Source of the DNA: Polyodon spathula
Lineage: Eukaryota; Chordata; Actinopteri; Acipenseriformes; Polyodontidae
Assembly: GCF_017654505.1 (NCBI RefSeq)
Contig: NC_054538.1
Span: forward strand, 22,669,783-22,733,782
DNA: 64,000 bases
Direction of reading: 5' to 3'
Position 1 is the stretch's first letter, and every line of letters begins with the position of its first letter. Positions 1 through 11,012 of the stretch are shown here, piece by piece. The notes under the pieces are model-generated. The model ran no database searches. It was not told the DNA's origin and saw only the letters and a program-made list of their open reading frames with translations. Both the position numbers and the translations under genes were made by a program.

Positions 1-33
1 GTGCACATAACTGAATAAAAAACAAAGCACACA

Positions 34-185
34 AATTGTTTAAATGTTTTCATTCTGGAGGATCTGATCAGAATTAGCTTGGAGGGACTGGAGCATGAAC
101 ATTTTGATCCAGAGCCAAGTGTGAAATGTTGGCTAAATCCAGGAAAAAGAAGGAGATGGCCCATCTACAGTTGCTGGCCCTGTGA
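34..185 (+). pseudogene. hAT transposase C-terminal relic
   Basis: An open stretch reads LEDLIRISLEG, then FDPEPSVKCW, then RRRWP. That order (hydrophobic helix, R-I-S-x-E-G, F-D-P-x-x-x-V-x-x-W, R-R-x-P) resembles the last residues of hAT-family transposases related to ZNF862-like proteins. There is no start codon, the preceding part lies outside the window, and the downstream reading frame loses similarity near 185. It is most likely the 3' end of a decayed hAT transposon. A chance match, or a host exon derived from hAT, cannot be excluded. Confidence 0.35.
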
Positions 186-189
186 CATG

Positions 190-3100
190 GGCATCCTTTC
201 AGTGGATTATTGTAACTCAGTGGATAAGGATTTCTCAGAAGGATGCTTCCTTTTCTATTTGTAAACAGTTTGGTAAGTACATTGGCAAATGTAATGCTAC
301 TTAAAAATATGATGACCAGGTTTTAAGTTCTGGCGCTTAAAAAAATGTTGTTTGGTAGCCAAAGGCTCCTTTGAGAAAAAGTTTGTATAGAGCACTGTTG
401 GTGGCAAAATTACTAGGAATGCTGTAGATGTACAACAGCTGTTCAACACAACATACTTTTTTTGCTAAAACTCAATCCTGCAGTGTTCATCTGTACATGT
501 AAGTAAATATGGTGATGTGACCAGGATGACTGATATTGATCAGACAAGGAAATGAATGGATATCAACATCAGACTGGGATAATGAAAGCGCTGCTGCACA
601 TTTTAATAATAAATAAAAGACTTGAACAAACAAAAACACTTTTACAAAATAAAACGGCACAGTGGCCAAAACAGACAGACACACAAAATAAACACAGAAC
701 AGACACTAAATACAACAAGTAACCCGCTGGTACTAAGTCAGCACGAGTAACAATTGTTATTATTCTTTTTAGTTTCTCTGTTAACCACGTTCCGTCTCTG
801 TACATCCAACCCCGTGTGCGTAAAAAATTGACTCTTATGCAGCTGTGCCTGCACTTGCTTGCTAATCAATCGTTCACTTGTATCCCAGCACAGTCTACAC
901 ATGAACTACAAATACCCACTTTAATCTGCACGTGAAGTGATTGTGCAATCCCGTGCATAAATACAAACATACATTTTAAATCCTGTGTTACTTAATCCAC
1001 ACTATAATCAGAGCACCACTACATATATACAAAGATAACACCTCACATAAAACATAAAATACACACAGGGGAGGGGCACCCCACCACAGGTACCAATAAA
1101 GATGGTGAACAACACTCTATAACAGGTTCTCAGGATTGAATTCTGCTTTTTAGAAGGTCAGTTGAACGTAGGAATAGAACTTTATTGTTGCTTGTCTTTC
1201 TTTCTTTATAGCATTGTACTCCATTATTCTGTTTTTTGTTTTCCTGTGGATTCCCTTTGTGTACTTCCATTATAAAGAAAAGGATGACAATAACATCAAC
1301 AGGTGCTCGATAAGTACATGGGGGACGGGGACGGGGGGCGGACAACTCATTTTAATCACTTCAATCAGCATTGCAGCCCATTACTGATGAGCAACTCAAA
1401 CCAGCAGAGTGATTTCACCTTGTGCAGACAATTATTTGTAGATGCTTCTGACCTGCCACCTGTGTGAAAATGTCTTTGTCTTTATTATCAAGTACACACA
1501 CACTGACATACAGCTGTGAACATTCAGAATCTGTAACCCCTAGAATGTGTCGGCAGCTACATCTGTTAATAATAATGAGAGGTGTTGTATCCTGCCATGG
1601 AAATATGTTCAGTTGTGTATACAAGGTGGAGCAACCTTCCTACAAGAGCAGAATAATCTTCTTTGATAAATGACTAATACAGTCAAGCACAGTATGCCTC
1701 TTTGATAGCTATGGACTATGAATTATTTGCATAATATACTGAACTGGCTTTGTTGTACTCTGGTTTAACCTCCTGATGAAATTGCGATTAAAACATACAG
1801 AAAATGTCAAAAGTGGATTTTGCAACTTCTAACAACAACTATAAATGTGGTTTGTGTAACTTGTTTAACTATTTTAAGCATGTATAGCAAGATGAAAATG
1901 TAAAAAGTCAACTGAACCAACATTTAGGCTTCAGCGTTGTTTATGATTGACTATTTGAATTTTTGGATGATAATTATATGTAACACACCAATAAGTTCAC
2001 CCCCTTTGATTGATTGCTCTTCTCCTAAATGGGCAAATGCTTTTGCAAGGACTTTGCACACATTTACTGTATATGCAGTAACAAATACAATACTTTCCAT
2101 TATGAAGGACACAGTTCTGAAGAGGTAAGCTTACCTGCCCTAAGAGTTCCTATGAAATTAACCATTGACACCCCCCCCCCAATTACCTAATTTAAACTTT
2201 TGCATAAATTAGGTAATTGTAGCAATAGAGATCAGATCTTTATATTAAACTGATGTTCAATTTATAGTTTACAGCATTCACACAATGATCAACTGGATCC
2301 TTCAAACCTTTGTACACTGCCCTATAAATATTTGTACACTAACCAAGTAAATGAGTGATATCTTAAAGCCTGTCCTTTAAAATATTTAGGTGGCACCCAG
2401 GTGCAATTTGGATAGATTACATTTTATTTTAGTAAATGGATGATTTATGACTTTTGAATTTTTTTTTATTTCTGTACCACAGTAAAATGTCAAGATTTGA
2501 TTGTGTTTATTTTTAACTGACTCTTCAGGTTCAAATTAGATGATGTGTCTCATTATGACACAGCTTCAAATCAGTATCAGTCCATGAGGACTCTCTGGAG
2601 GCGCTTCACTGATTCTTAATTTAATAAAAGCCTATTTTAGATATGCCACATGAAATCTCTGCCCACACCCCCACCATAATCCTTCACTGCTCAGTCACCA
2701 TGATGGATTTCAGTTGCGTTTGTGTTAAAAATAGGCTAAATATAAGCTGCAGGCATTTTGTAATTGCTTAGAGCAAGCAGTTTTTGCTGTGTCACAGGTC
2801 TCAGTTTGATTAAATGCTACAAAGACAACTTGATGTTAAAATCCATAGTGGCACATGGCCAGGTCAATAGAGTAATATGATTTGACCTTTTGCTATAGTG
2901 TTATATGTAACCTCTGATTTTACAGTGTTTGTGTTCTGTCTGGTGTGAACATAATGATTTTACAGGCACCAGACTGCAACTAAAATGGTTGACAATGCAC
3001 CTAAACAAAAGCTTCGTAACTGCTTTTTGGATTAGGTGCCATTAGCACCTCCAACACAAGAAATGCTGCTTCTCCCCATAAGCACATGTGTCTGTATTTA

Positions 3101-4204
3101 TGAATGCGCTATGAGTTGGCATGTCACATATATCAAACTGAAGTGTGAGAAGTACAGTAACAATACAAATGCCTGGAAGTCCAGAGGTTCTGTACAACAT
3201 TGTTTACCGATGGGAGTTTGACAATGATTTAATTGCGCTGCAGATTCCCTAGTTAGATGATAAGCTGATTTATCTTTAGCCAAGACAATTCAAGATGTTA
3301 CCATAATGAAAAACAGCAAATGTATTGTGAGTTTTCTACTAAAGCAATATCAGCTGTTGACAAGAAAACTCAAACTGACCATTAGAGATACAGTGAAATC
3401 AGAAAGCATATAAATAATTGGAACTGTTAATGTAAAGTGTACACCTTTCAAGCACCGAATAGAAATGAGTTACTGAAGGAACTGCTGAAAGAAAATAATT
3501 ATTTTGGTAATTAAAAATGTAACTTAATGCATATTACTTTATTGCCATAGAAAAACTGACATTCACTAAATTCACCTCTCAGATTCTGCTAATAAAAAAA
3601 TTATGGTTTGGAAATGTACAAAATATCTCAAATATAAACATATGCTGAGTTAATTGTAGTCATCAGCTGCAAATATTAACCATTCGGCAGAATGGTGCAA
3701 CAAATGAATACAAACATGAAGTTATGCTTTAGTATCATAACGGCAGTTGCATTTTAAGCAGTTGAATATGGGAACAACTACATTTCTCCTGAAGTGGCAC
3801 CAACAATTGTATTTGGCAACCAATTTTTTGGCCCTGGAACAATTGGCTGCTAAGGCAAAGAGTTTGTATGGAGCACAGTTTTATTTGTACCTAAGCAACA
3901 GTAACAGGCACAGAACCATTAAATAAAACACTAGTTGAAGCATTGTAATACCAAATACTAAAATTTGTTTTGTGCACACCAGGAATAATGGGGGCAATTT
4001 ATGTTCCAGAAATGTGTATGATGAAAAATGTATACTGGTTTGTAAAAAGTCACAAATATACCATAATACGAAGATAATAGCAAAATCATACATATAATAT
4101 ACGTATTATTATAAGTATTATTATTAATAATTATTTCGGAAAAGTAATCCTGGGGGTTTAACATTAGTTTTTTTTGATTTAAAAAAAAACTGAAAAAAAT
4201 AATA
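190..4204. other. AT-rich non-coding stretch
   Basis: No coding sequence, RNA gene or element end could be supported on either strand. ORFs are short and have no recognisable motifs. A C-run lies at 2169-2180. Short stretches near 350-410 and 3816-3880 resemble each other (both have AGTTTGTAT-GAGCAC) and may be a dispersed repeat. Confidence 0.5.
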
Positions 4205-4245
4205 TTTAATAATAATACTGCCCCTTCCTTTTCTAATCAATATTT

Positions 4246-4270
4246 AAAAAAAAAAAAAAAAAAAAAAAAA
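4246..4270. repeat. Poly(A), 25 bp
   Basis: Uninterrupted A run within the first copy of the local duplication. No SINE or LINE body is recognisable directly upstream. Confidence 0.95.
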
Positions 4271-4493
4271 TCAGATTGTTAATTATAATCAACTGACTGA
4301 CGTATCATAGATTTAAAGAGAGGAGAAATTATGATTTAAACCCAGGTTATTTTTAACCCTACCATCACCAAAACAAAATTAAAAAATGTTAATTTGCCTA
4401 TTTATTGACCCTGACTAAAATAGTGGGGAAACGAATCCTGCCTTTCAAAACTAAACAAATAATAAACACTTTAAAAAAAGTTGCTAAAGAATG

Positions 4494-4497
<4 letters not shown>

Positions 4498-4571
<74 letters not shown>
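4498..4571. repeat. (TA)n microsatellite
   Basis: About 37 perfect TA units. They are missing from the second copy of the surrounding duplication, so they expanded after it. Confidence 0.97.
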
Positions 4572-4573
<2 letters not shown>

Positions 4574-5496
4574 GTGGTGAATGCCTGTGGATTTTAACAA
4601 AACAATTGCTTGCAAATCGAAAAATAAGATGTTGCATTATTTATTTGCCCTTTTGTTATTAATACTATTCACAAGCAAGTCAGCCAAAAAGAAAACATCT
4701 AGCATTTTTTATTTTTGTTTTTGTCTTTTTGTTATTAATAGGCTACTATTTACAAACAAGTGAGCCAAAAAGAAAACATCTAGCATTTATTCTGTGTACG
4801 ACTTGCTTCGTAACACTTCAAACATTTATAAAGGAAAGAGGAAAAATAATACTTTTAAATAATAATGTTAAAATTATTTAGTAATAATCCCGAGTCCCAA
4901 TAGAACCTTCACTTTTCCAGTCAATTAAAAAAAGAATCAGACTGTTAATAATTGATTGACTATAGAACTAGAGAGGAAACATAACTATTTAAATTCCAGG
5001 TTTGTTTCTTTTACCATCTGCCTCTCTATTTAGTGTTTTTTTTTTTTTTTTGTTATGTTATGTTACTCAAAAATGCAAATAATATTTGCTCGGTTGTACA
5101 GCAGTTGTAATATTTATTTGGAGTATAAGAAAAGATAATGGAAAGCTAAAGATAATAGATAATAGGACTAATTTGTGTATTTTGACCCTAATAGAGGGAA
5201 CTGCCCCTCCCCCTTTCAAAACTAAGCGAAGAAACAAATAATAAAACACACTTAAAACAAACAGTGTAAGATGTCTTAAATTAAAGAATACGGGGTGAAT
5301 GCCAATAGATTTGAAATTGACTTTTTAAAAAAAAAAAATACTGAAGATTTTATTTAAGCATTTATTTCACATCAGATGTGAACAAATTTCAGCTGCTACA
5401 CTCCAAGCACAACTTTCACTGACTGAATCACTTAGCTAAGCTCACTGAATAATCCTGAGCCAATCACATCCCTCTACGTTCGCACTAGTTTATCTA

Positions 5497-5590
5497 AAGC
5501 CGCTTTCACACTGGCATGCTACACCTGGGTCAGAACCTACCCAGGTCAGGTCCCGGTGTGTTGGGTACGCAATTTCACACTACTTTTTTT
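5497..5590. mobile_element. DNA-transposon terminal fragment (CCTGGGTC family)
   Basis: The segment reads ...TTTCACACTGGCATGC...CACCTGGGTCAGAACCTACCC...GCAATTTCACACTACTTT. The reverse complement of 51058-51155 carries the same series (AGAACCT, AGGTCAGG-CCC-GTGT, GCAATTTCACACT). These are two ends of one dispersed family. TIR-like CACACTG motifs and CCTGGGT palindromes suggest a cut-and-paste transposon, possibly PIF/Harbinger, but no transposase is present to confirm the superfamily. Confidence 0.5.
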
Positions 5591-6570
5591 AATCCCAATA
5601 TTGCCCCATATTCACAATGCTTAAAATCATTGGTGTCTAAATACTTTAACTCCATATTAATCCAACTGGGATTTATACATTTTAGGCCAGAGGAATTCTG
5701 CCACTGTTAATATAATATAAAAACATAATAATATTTATTGATTTTTGTTTTTTAAATTTAATTTGTGATTTGAATAATACTACATATTTGAAACAGGGTA
5801 CCTTATCACCTAGCATACTTTAGGTCAGCCTCATTCTTGTTGTCTTGAAGCAGCCTGTATGGCTTAACCATAAATTCAAATTATGTCATTAATGTCTTTC
5901 ATTGTTCTGGGCTTTGCTGTTAAATGATTGTAATTAAATAAATAACAATTTTATGGAGACAATAAAATGGTGGTATTTGGTTTACAATGATAACTGCAGG
6001 ATTCCGTTAAAACCTTGGTATTCTTCTTGCACCATGAAGAAAGTTGACTTTACCTGGTATGTTACCTACATTGGTGTTGCAATGTTCTGCTATTGGGTGC
6101 ATAGCTCTACTGTAGCATAGTTTGACCACTTAGGAGTTCAGATATCACACATACTGCATATATTTATATCTTTTTATCAATTTCTTCTCCTGTTGTTGTA
6201 GCACTTGGTTTGAATTTAAGGTTAAGGGCTCCTGTTTACATTTTATCCCCTATTTCTACCTAGAAACCATGTTGAATGTATTACTATACTGCCCTTGTTA
6301 ATTATTGACCTTAGATTACCTGTGTTCGCATGTAGAGAATTATAGATCAGTTGGAGATGCATTACTTTATTAAAAAAGAGAAAGGGTTATTATGAACTTT
6401 GTGTCTCTTCATTATACTGTACCTGTACATTATTTTGACTTTCAACAAGTACTTATACAATTGCAGTTACTTCCTAATTGGTGACTTTTGGGGAAGAAAC
6501 TGATTTTTGCTTTTTTTTAATACAAATTAAAATTCTATCCACAGTAACTTAAAGTGTTTAACATCTTTGG
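5591..6570. other. Non-coding, nothing recognised
   Basis: AT-rich sequence without coding potential or obvious repeats on either strand. Confidence 0.5.
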
Positions 6571-6602
6571 TGTGGTAACAGAGGGAAAATATGTCGGTCT
6601 AA
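6571..6602 (+). mobile_element. LTR 5'-end fragment of the Gmr1-like element
   Basis: The 32 bases starting TGTGGTAACAGAGGGAAAAT match the start of the LTR at 15818 with one substitution. Similarity stops at 6602, where DNA-transposon-like sequence begins. It could be the 5' LTR of the same element, broken by later insertions. However, the 5 bp before it (TTTGG) do not match the bases after the 3' LTR (CAACC), so common origin with 13258-16311 is unproven. Confidence 0.6.
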
Positions 6603-6990
6603 TGCCCCTTCTCCATTGGCACATCTGACCTATGAGGGCTCGGTACGGTATGGTTACGAGTGGTTCTCCACTGTCTATTTGTCAGGCCGAGCGAGAATCA
6701 AACCACAAGACATCTGAAATTGGCTTGGAGCAAGCTGGGCCAGGGGTGGAGTTCATGATTTTTGTCATTACATTGCATCAGTCAGAACACTCCAGAAAGC
6801 AACATGGTGGGCAGTGAGTGTGATAAGACAAAGGTACAGCCTTGGGACGTTGAGGAAGTGCAGGGTCTAGCTTCTCTGTGGGAAGATAGAAATGTACAGG
6901 AAGATCTGGATTCGTGCACCAGAAATGAGAAAGTTCATGTCTGAATTTCTGACAATTTGAATTACATGGACATAAACTGTGGGTATGGTA
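6603..6990 (+). pseudogene. DNA-transposon fragment with Myb/SANT-like domain
   Basis: In the + strand, 6803-6944 reads W-D-V-E-E-V-x-x-L-A-S-L-W, then VQEDLDSCTRNEKV, a stop, then ISDNL. This spacing of tryptophans and the R-N-x-x-V signature fit the Myb/SANT-like DNA-binding domain encoded by PIF/Harbinger-type transposons and their domesticated relatives. A stop codon after KVHV truncates it. The GC-richer DNA upstream (6603-6720) may be the transposon 5' end. No nuclease ORF is present. Confidence 0.45.
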
Positions 6991-7450
6991 CACTTAACTC
7001 ACACAATGCTACTAAATTTCTCATCCTTGACCTTTATTATATTAATATAAAGAAAAAAATACAGGAAGATAAAAGTTCTAAACTTAGTTACAAAAAATCC
7101 AGTAAAACAAAACACATCTGTACCATACATACAAATACGGCTCCCATTGCTCTTGCACAGTTTCTTGTTCTAACTAGACTATAACAACTACAACAACTAT
7201 ACATAAGCGAGATATCTTTGGCAAATCATATTTTTTAAAACCTTTTTTCCCCTTCAACAGAACTAATTGAACTTTATTAAGCGATATAGTTAGTACAATG
7301 CCTGGATTATAAAGAAATTCCTAAATATATTTACAAAATATAATGATACAAGATACAGCTGACCCAATGGTCTATCCCAATGGTTAATTTATAACAATTA
7401 TTAAGAATAACTGTATTTCGTTGTGTGTGACATCCCCCTGGTACTCAATC
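6991..7450. other. Non-coding spacer before the CR1
   Basis: AT-rich with no recognisable features. The exact 5' start of the CR1 could not be fixed and may lie anywhere between about 7420 and 7560. Confidence 0.4.
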
Positions 7451-7765
7451 CTGTTATTGGGTAAAAAGTCACATCCCCATGTACACAAGTAATACCGGTC
7501 TTGCGATTATGCTCCAATTGGTTAGGTTTCATTAAAGCTGGCTTGTTTGTGAGTAAAACAAAAATTTTGCAAACAAGAAGGGAACGAAGATTCGAGAAAC
7601 ATAGGGGTGGTCTCGGGAAGAGTCTTCCCAGCGACAGCGAGTGGAAGCGACAGCGAGTGGGAGAAGTACAGGCGTGGAAAAGTACAGAGCAGTTTACAAA
7701 CAGTTTGAAAGCAGATTGACGGCTGCAAAAGAAACTAAACTTAAAAAAAAAAAAAAACCCTCAAC

Positions 7766-8026
7766 ATGGTCTTCAAGCCAGTAATCTGTGACACCTGCTT
7801 GATGTGGGAAATCCGAGAAAACGCAGCGGAGCTAAACTAAGTGTGCGTAAAGTGCAGCGCGATCCAGGATTTGCATAAACTAGTAAGTATGCTAGAAATG
7901 GAGCTGGAAGAAGTGAGACAGCAACAGGATCTTGAGGAACTGGCACACACACAATTCATGGAAGTCTGCATCACACCTAACAGACTGAAAGTCACCAGGG
8001 AGATAGAAGGTCAGAACAGCAGGTAG
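7766..8026 (+). pseudogene. CR1 ORF1 N-terminal part
   Basis: From the ATG at 7766 the frame reads MVFKPVICDTCLMW, continues to a TAA at 7838, and then runs on in the same frame with CVKCSAIQ and a glutamate-rich helix (LEMELEEVRQQQDLEEL) to a TAG at 8024. The two C-x-x-C pairs resemble the small cysteine motif at the start of CR1 ORF1, followed by a coiled coil. One stop and then a frame change break the link to the esterase domain at 8202. An A-rich tract directly precedes the ATG. Confidence 0.5.
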
Positions 8027-8201
8027 GCAGAAGCAGGGAAAAAAGAAACTTTGTCAAACACAACCACCAGAAATCAAAACAACCAACAAATTTGAGTCAC
8101 TTCAGAATTTTGATGAGCAGAACCAACAACAAGAGAATGAAAGGAACAACATCCAGTATCCCATTGACAGTGGTGACCAGACAGCAAAAAGAAGGGAGGT
8201 C

Positions 8202-8705
8202 ATGATTGTTGGGGACTCCATATTGAGAAACACAACAAGTTCAATTCGCAGTTTGGACCCCCTTACTACAACAGTGTGCTGCCTTCCGGGAGCCTCGGTC
8301 AAGCACATCACTGGGAACGTGGACAGGCTCCTAGAACGAACAGGAGACGACCCGGTAGTAGTCGTCCACATCGGTACAAACAACATTGGAAGAGACAGAC
8401 CAAAATCCCTGCAAAACAAATTCAGAGAGCTAGGAAGGAAATTAAAAGAGAAAACCAAAACTGTGGTATTTTCTGGTATACTACCGGCAACTTGCAAAGG
8501 ACCACATGGACAGCTGGAAATAATTAATCAAAACGCATGGCTGAAGACGTGGTGCACACGGGAAGGCTTCACCTATCTTGATCATTGGACCACATTCTAC
8601 AACGAGGACTATCTGTATAGGCGGGACGGACTGCACTTAAATAACAAGGGAACCAGTCTACTTGGAGAAAAGATCCTCGAGCAGGTTCGGAAGCATTTAA
8701 ACTAG
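8202..8705 (+). CDS. CR1 ORF1 SGNH/GDSL esterase domain
   Basis: A 167-codon open frame contains the SGNH hydrolase blocks in order: GDS (nucleophile Ser6), GTNN (Gly58-Asn61) and DGLH (Asp142, His145). Several CR1-clade LINEs carry such an esterase in ORF1; its role in retrotransposition is not settled. The domain is uninterrupted and keeps the predicted catalytic triad, but it is out of frame with the ORF1 N-terminal part upstream. The ATG at 8202 is therefore probably internal to the original protein. The stop at 8703 precedes ORF2 by about 70 bp. Confidence 0.75.
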   Translation: MIVGDSILRNTTSSIRSLDPLTTTVCCLPGASVKHITGNVDRLLERTGDDPVVVVHIGTNNIGRDRPKSLQNKFRELGRKLKEKTKTVVFSGILPATCKGPHGQLEIINQNAWLKTWCTREGFTYLDHWTTFYNEDYLYRRDGLHLNNKGTSLLGEKILEQVRKHLN

Positions 8706-8776
8706 AAAGGAAGGGGGGAGAAATCAACAAAAAAACAGAAGGGAGACAGCATCAAAACAAGGACAGCAACTCAGGT

Positions 8777-8959
8777 AAGACCATTAAATGTATTTATCTA
8801 AATGCTAGAAGTATCAGAAACAAAATTCTAGAACTCGAAGCTACTGCACTAACAAGTAACTATGATGTGATAGGTGTTACTGAAACTTGGTTGTCTGAGA
8901 GTGATGGGAACGAATATAATATTTGTGGGTATACACTGTATAGGAAAGAACATTGCTAA
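8777..8959 (+). pseudogene. CR1 ORF2 endonuclease N-terminus (truncated)
   Basis: The frame reads KCIYLNARSIRNK, then YDVIGVTETWL, then GYTLYRKE, before a stop at 8957. These are the first blocks of an APE-type LINE endonuclease: the asparagine of the LNARS block and the catalytic glutamate of V-T-E-T-W. The remaining catalytic blocks (GDFN, SDH) are missing. At about 8952 the sequence jumps, in another frame, to the endonuclease-RT linker, so roughly half of the endonuclease has been deleted. Confidence 0.7.
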
Positions 8960-9270
8960 GGGGGCTAAAACCAATTCCAAAATGTTTTTCCAATATTACA
9001 ACAGCAAGAGAACATTCAAAGAGGAGGTTAAATGTTTAAGAGATACAAATGGCAAAATCGTAGATGAAGAAAAAAATAGCAAATATATTAAATGATCGTG
9101 TCTAACTAACTTGCTTGATTTTTTTGAGGATGCAACATCGATAATGGATAATTGCAAAGCATATGACATGGTTTATTTAGATTTCCAGAAAGCTTTTGAC
9201 AAAGTCCCGCACAAAAGACTAATTCTCAAACTGAACGCAGTTGGGATTCAAGGAAACACAAGTACATAGA
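8952..9270 (+). pseudogene. CR1 ORF2 linker and first RT motifs
   Basis: 8952-9095 reads as the linker upstream of RT (SKMFFQYYNSKRTFKEEV, LRDTNGKIV). After a stop the same frame resumes at 9108 with NLLDFFED and the RT A-motif region VYLDFQKAFDKVPHKRL, which includes the first catalytic aspartate. A tryptophan-to-stop change (TAG, 9267) sits just before IRE. The coding sequence is then cut by the LTR insertion at 9280/9281. Confidence 0.75.
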
Positions 9271-9275
9271 TTAGG

Positions 9276-9280
9276 GAGTG
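9276..9280. repeat. 5-bp target site duplication (left), GAGTG
   Basis: GAGTG before the left LTR is repeated exactly at 12210-12214 after the right LTR. It lies in the R-E-W codons of the CR1 RT, so the insertion site is unambiguous. Confidence 0.9.
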
Positions 9281-9695
9281 TGTGGCAGAGCAAAGCTCTG
9301 CCCTTTAAATTGGCAGGGATGGGGTTAACTTCCCCTACCTGCCTGGGTTTATTATGTTCAGGTGGCTGGAGTTGATTAGTTGATTAGGTTGATTAACGAT
9401 CAATCAGCGCCCAGCCACCTGATATAAAAGGAGGCCTCTGCTTCTCATTTGGGGAGAGGGAGCTGAGGAAGCAGGTTGGTTTTTTTTTGGTTGTTTACAA
9501 AGTTTGAATCCAGTGAAGGCATTGCCCAGCCTGGAAACTGTTATTTTTGTAAGTTTTGCTTTTTATCTTTTTTGTGTTTAAATTGCTTTGTTTTGGCTCT
9601 TGTGCCCTTTCATTTTGTGTTTATTTATAATAAAAGTATATTTGTTTGAACTGAAGTCTGTCTCTGGGCCTCTATCCACTCGCCAGCCTGCCACA
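9281..9695 (+). repeat. 5' LTR (415 bp)
   Basis: Starts TGTGGCAGAG and ends CTGCCACA, giving a 7-bp terminal inverted repeat TGTGGCA/TGCCACA. A TATA box (GATATAAAAG, 9421-9430) and an AATAAA poly(A) signal (9629-9634) are present. It is nearly identical to the right LTR; the main differences are short pyrimidine-rich indels around 9565 and 9610. Confidence 0.93.
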
Positions 9696-9698
9696 TTT

Positions 9699-9716
9699 TG
9701 GTGTCAGAAGTGGGAT
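9699..9716 (+). promoter_or_regulatory. Primer binding site, tRNA-Leu type
   Basis: TGGTGTCAGAAGTGGGAT begins 3 bp after the 5' LTR and is complementary to the 3' end of vertebrate tRNA-Leu with at most a small mismatch. Position and sequence fit minus-strand priming. Confidence 0.75.
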
Positions 9717-9807
9717 AGCGCCACCTAGAGGCTCAGAGCAGTATTTTTGTTTTGTTTTGTGGAATTTTTGGGATAATTTTTTTTGTTTTTGAAAAAAAAA
9801 AAAAAAA

Positions 9808-10647
9808 ATGGGAAAGAGCAGACAGCGGCAAAGGCAGGAAAAGCAGCAGCAGCTGAAGAAATGTAAGCTGCTGCAGCCACCGCTGGAGGACCCGGCCAGC
9901 CTCTTCCCCTGGTGTTCCTGGTGTGGGAAGGAGGACCATCGTTGGCGGTCCTGCCCAGACGTGCCACCGGCAAACTGGTGTGGCCGGTGTGAGGAGGACG
10001 GCCACAACTGGGCAGGATGCCCCTACAACCAGGCCCAGGAAGAGGTGCCGTGTTCACCCCGGGCATCAGGGGCCACCCCACTACCTCCAGCACCACCACC
10101 TTCACCACCGTCCCAGGAGATATGGGACTGGTTGATGCACCCTGAGGCAGACCTCGTCCACGATCTCCCCATAGTTATCAACATGCTGTGGCGTCGAGAT
10201 GGGGAGAGGTGGGAACAGTGGGAGGAACAACACCACCCGGCGTCCTTCCCAGAGGTTGCCCTCATGGTGGTTAATTACCTGGCGGTAGACATGGGAGATG
10301 CCCCGGTCACTCCAATAAAGAGGGGTGAGCCGCCTTCCCGAGAGCCAGAGAGGGGTGAGCCGCCTTCCCGAGAGCCAGAGAGGGGTGAGGAGCCGCCGTC
10401 GCTCCCAGAGCCAGAGAGGGGTGAGGAGCCGCCGTCGCTCCCAGAGCCAGAGAGGGGTGAGGAGCCGCCGTCGCTCCCAGAGCCAGAGAGGGGTGAGGAG
10501 CCGCCGTCGCTCCCAGAGCCAGGAGGAGTGAGGAGCCGCCGTCGCTCCCAGAGCCAGAGAGGGAGGAGGATCTGCCGTCGCTCCCAGAGCCAGAGAGGGT
10601 CGGAGGAGCGCCGCCGCCGTCGCTCTCCCAGAGCCAGAGAGGGGTGA
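9808..10647 (+). CDS. Zinc-knuckle, proline/glutamate-repeat protein of the LTR element
   Basis: A 279-residue open frame begins at the first ATG after the primer site. After a basic, glutamine-rich start (MGKSRQRQRQ) come two CCHC zinc knuckles: C36-x2-C39-x4-H44-x4-C49 and C58-x2-C61-x4-H66-x4-C71. Then follow a proline-rich linker, a short helical segment (about 110-170) with W and E residues, two copies of RGEPPSREPE, four copies of RGEEPPSLPEPE, and an R/S-rich tail. Knuckles are typical of retroelement nucleocapsids, but here they are N-terminal and no capsid domain is recognisable. The likely role is a gag-like RNA-binding protein, possibly packaging the non-autonomous RNA. Function is inferred. 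Confidence 0.65.
   Translation: MGKSRQRQRQEKQQQLKKCKLLQPPLEDPASLFPWCSWCGKEDHRWRSCPDVPPANWCGRCEEDGHNWAGCPYNQAQEEVPCSPRASGATPLPPAPPPSPPSQEIWDWLMHPEADLVHDLPIVINMLWRRDGERWEQWEEQHHPASFPEVALMVVNYLAVDMGDAPVTPIKRGEPPSREPERGEPPSREPERGEEPPSLPEPERGEEPPSLPEPERGEEPPSLPEPERGEEPPSLPEPGGVRSRRRSQSQRGRRICRRSQSQRGSEERRRRRSPRAREG
10321..10524 (+). repeat. In-frame minisatellite (30-bp x2, 36-bp x4)
   Basis: Two 30-bp units (10321-10380) are followed by four 36-bp units (10381-10524), each starting AGGGGTGAG. All lengths are multiples of three, so the ORF stays open. Degenerate GAGCCAGAGAGG units continue beyond it to about 11000. Confidence 0.9.
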
Positions 10648-11012
10648 GGGAGCCTGCCTCTCCTCGGAGCCCGGAGGGTGAGGAGCGCTGCGTCGTCCTC
10701 AGCCGGAGATCCTCGGTCTAGGTCGTCGTGGATGGTCTCGGCCCGGAGGAGTCCCGCCTCGGGGAGTCGGAGCCGCCGTCAGGGGAGGCTCCGATCGCGC
10801 AGTCGGCTCTGGTCTCCCTCGTGCGGCCGCGGCGGAGTCCTCGGACTCTCCCTCTCGTCGCCTCGCGGCGAGAGCGCCGCCGCTCTCGAGAGGGGGAGGA
10901 GCCGGGCCGCGCCGCCGCAGAGCCAGAGAGAGGGAGGAGCCGCCGCCGCCGCTCTCAGAGCCCGAGAGGGGGAGGAGCCGCCGCCGCCGCCAGAGCCAGA
11001 GAGGGAGCCGCC
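10648..11012. other. GC-rich degenerate repeat region of the LTR element
   Basis: Imperfect repeats of CCAGAGCCAGAGAGGG and GCCGCC follow the ORF stop. Open frames exist on both strands only because the DNA is GC-rich and repetitive. No protein motif is recognisable. Confidence 0.6.

Larger units (their letters stand above)
4205..5300. repeat. Diverged tandem duplication, period about 0.7 kb
   Basis: Blocks recur in the same order: around 4208-4370 and 4879-5027 (TCAGA-TGTTAAT, AGAGAGGA, CCAGGTT), 4410-4493 and 5181-5270 (CTTTCAAAACTAA, AATAATAAA), 4576-4600 and 5293-5310 (GTGAATGCC). Offsets run from 670 to 770 because copy 1 carries a long A-run (4246-4270) and a TA microsatellite. Inside copy 1 a shorter duplication of about 70 bp occurs at 4650-4786, sharing AGCCAAAAAGAAAACATCTA. 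Confidence 0.55.

Noticed and set aside
1937..2128. ORF ending at a GTAAGC donor-like site
   Set aside because: The acceptor is weak and the peptide is AT-driven; no evidence of an exon.
350..3880. Similar segments at 350-410 and 3816-3880
   Set aside because: Shared words are short; by eye the alignment is too weak to call a repeat.
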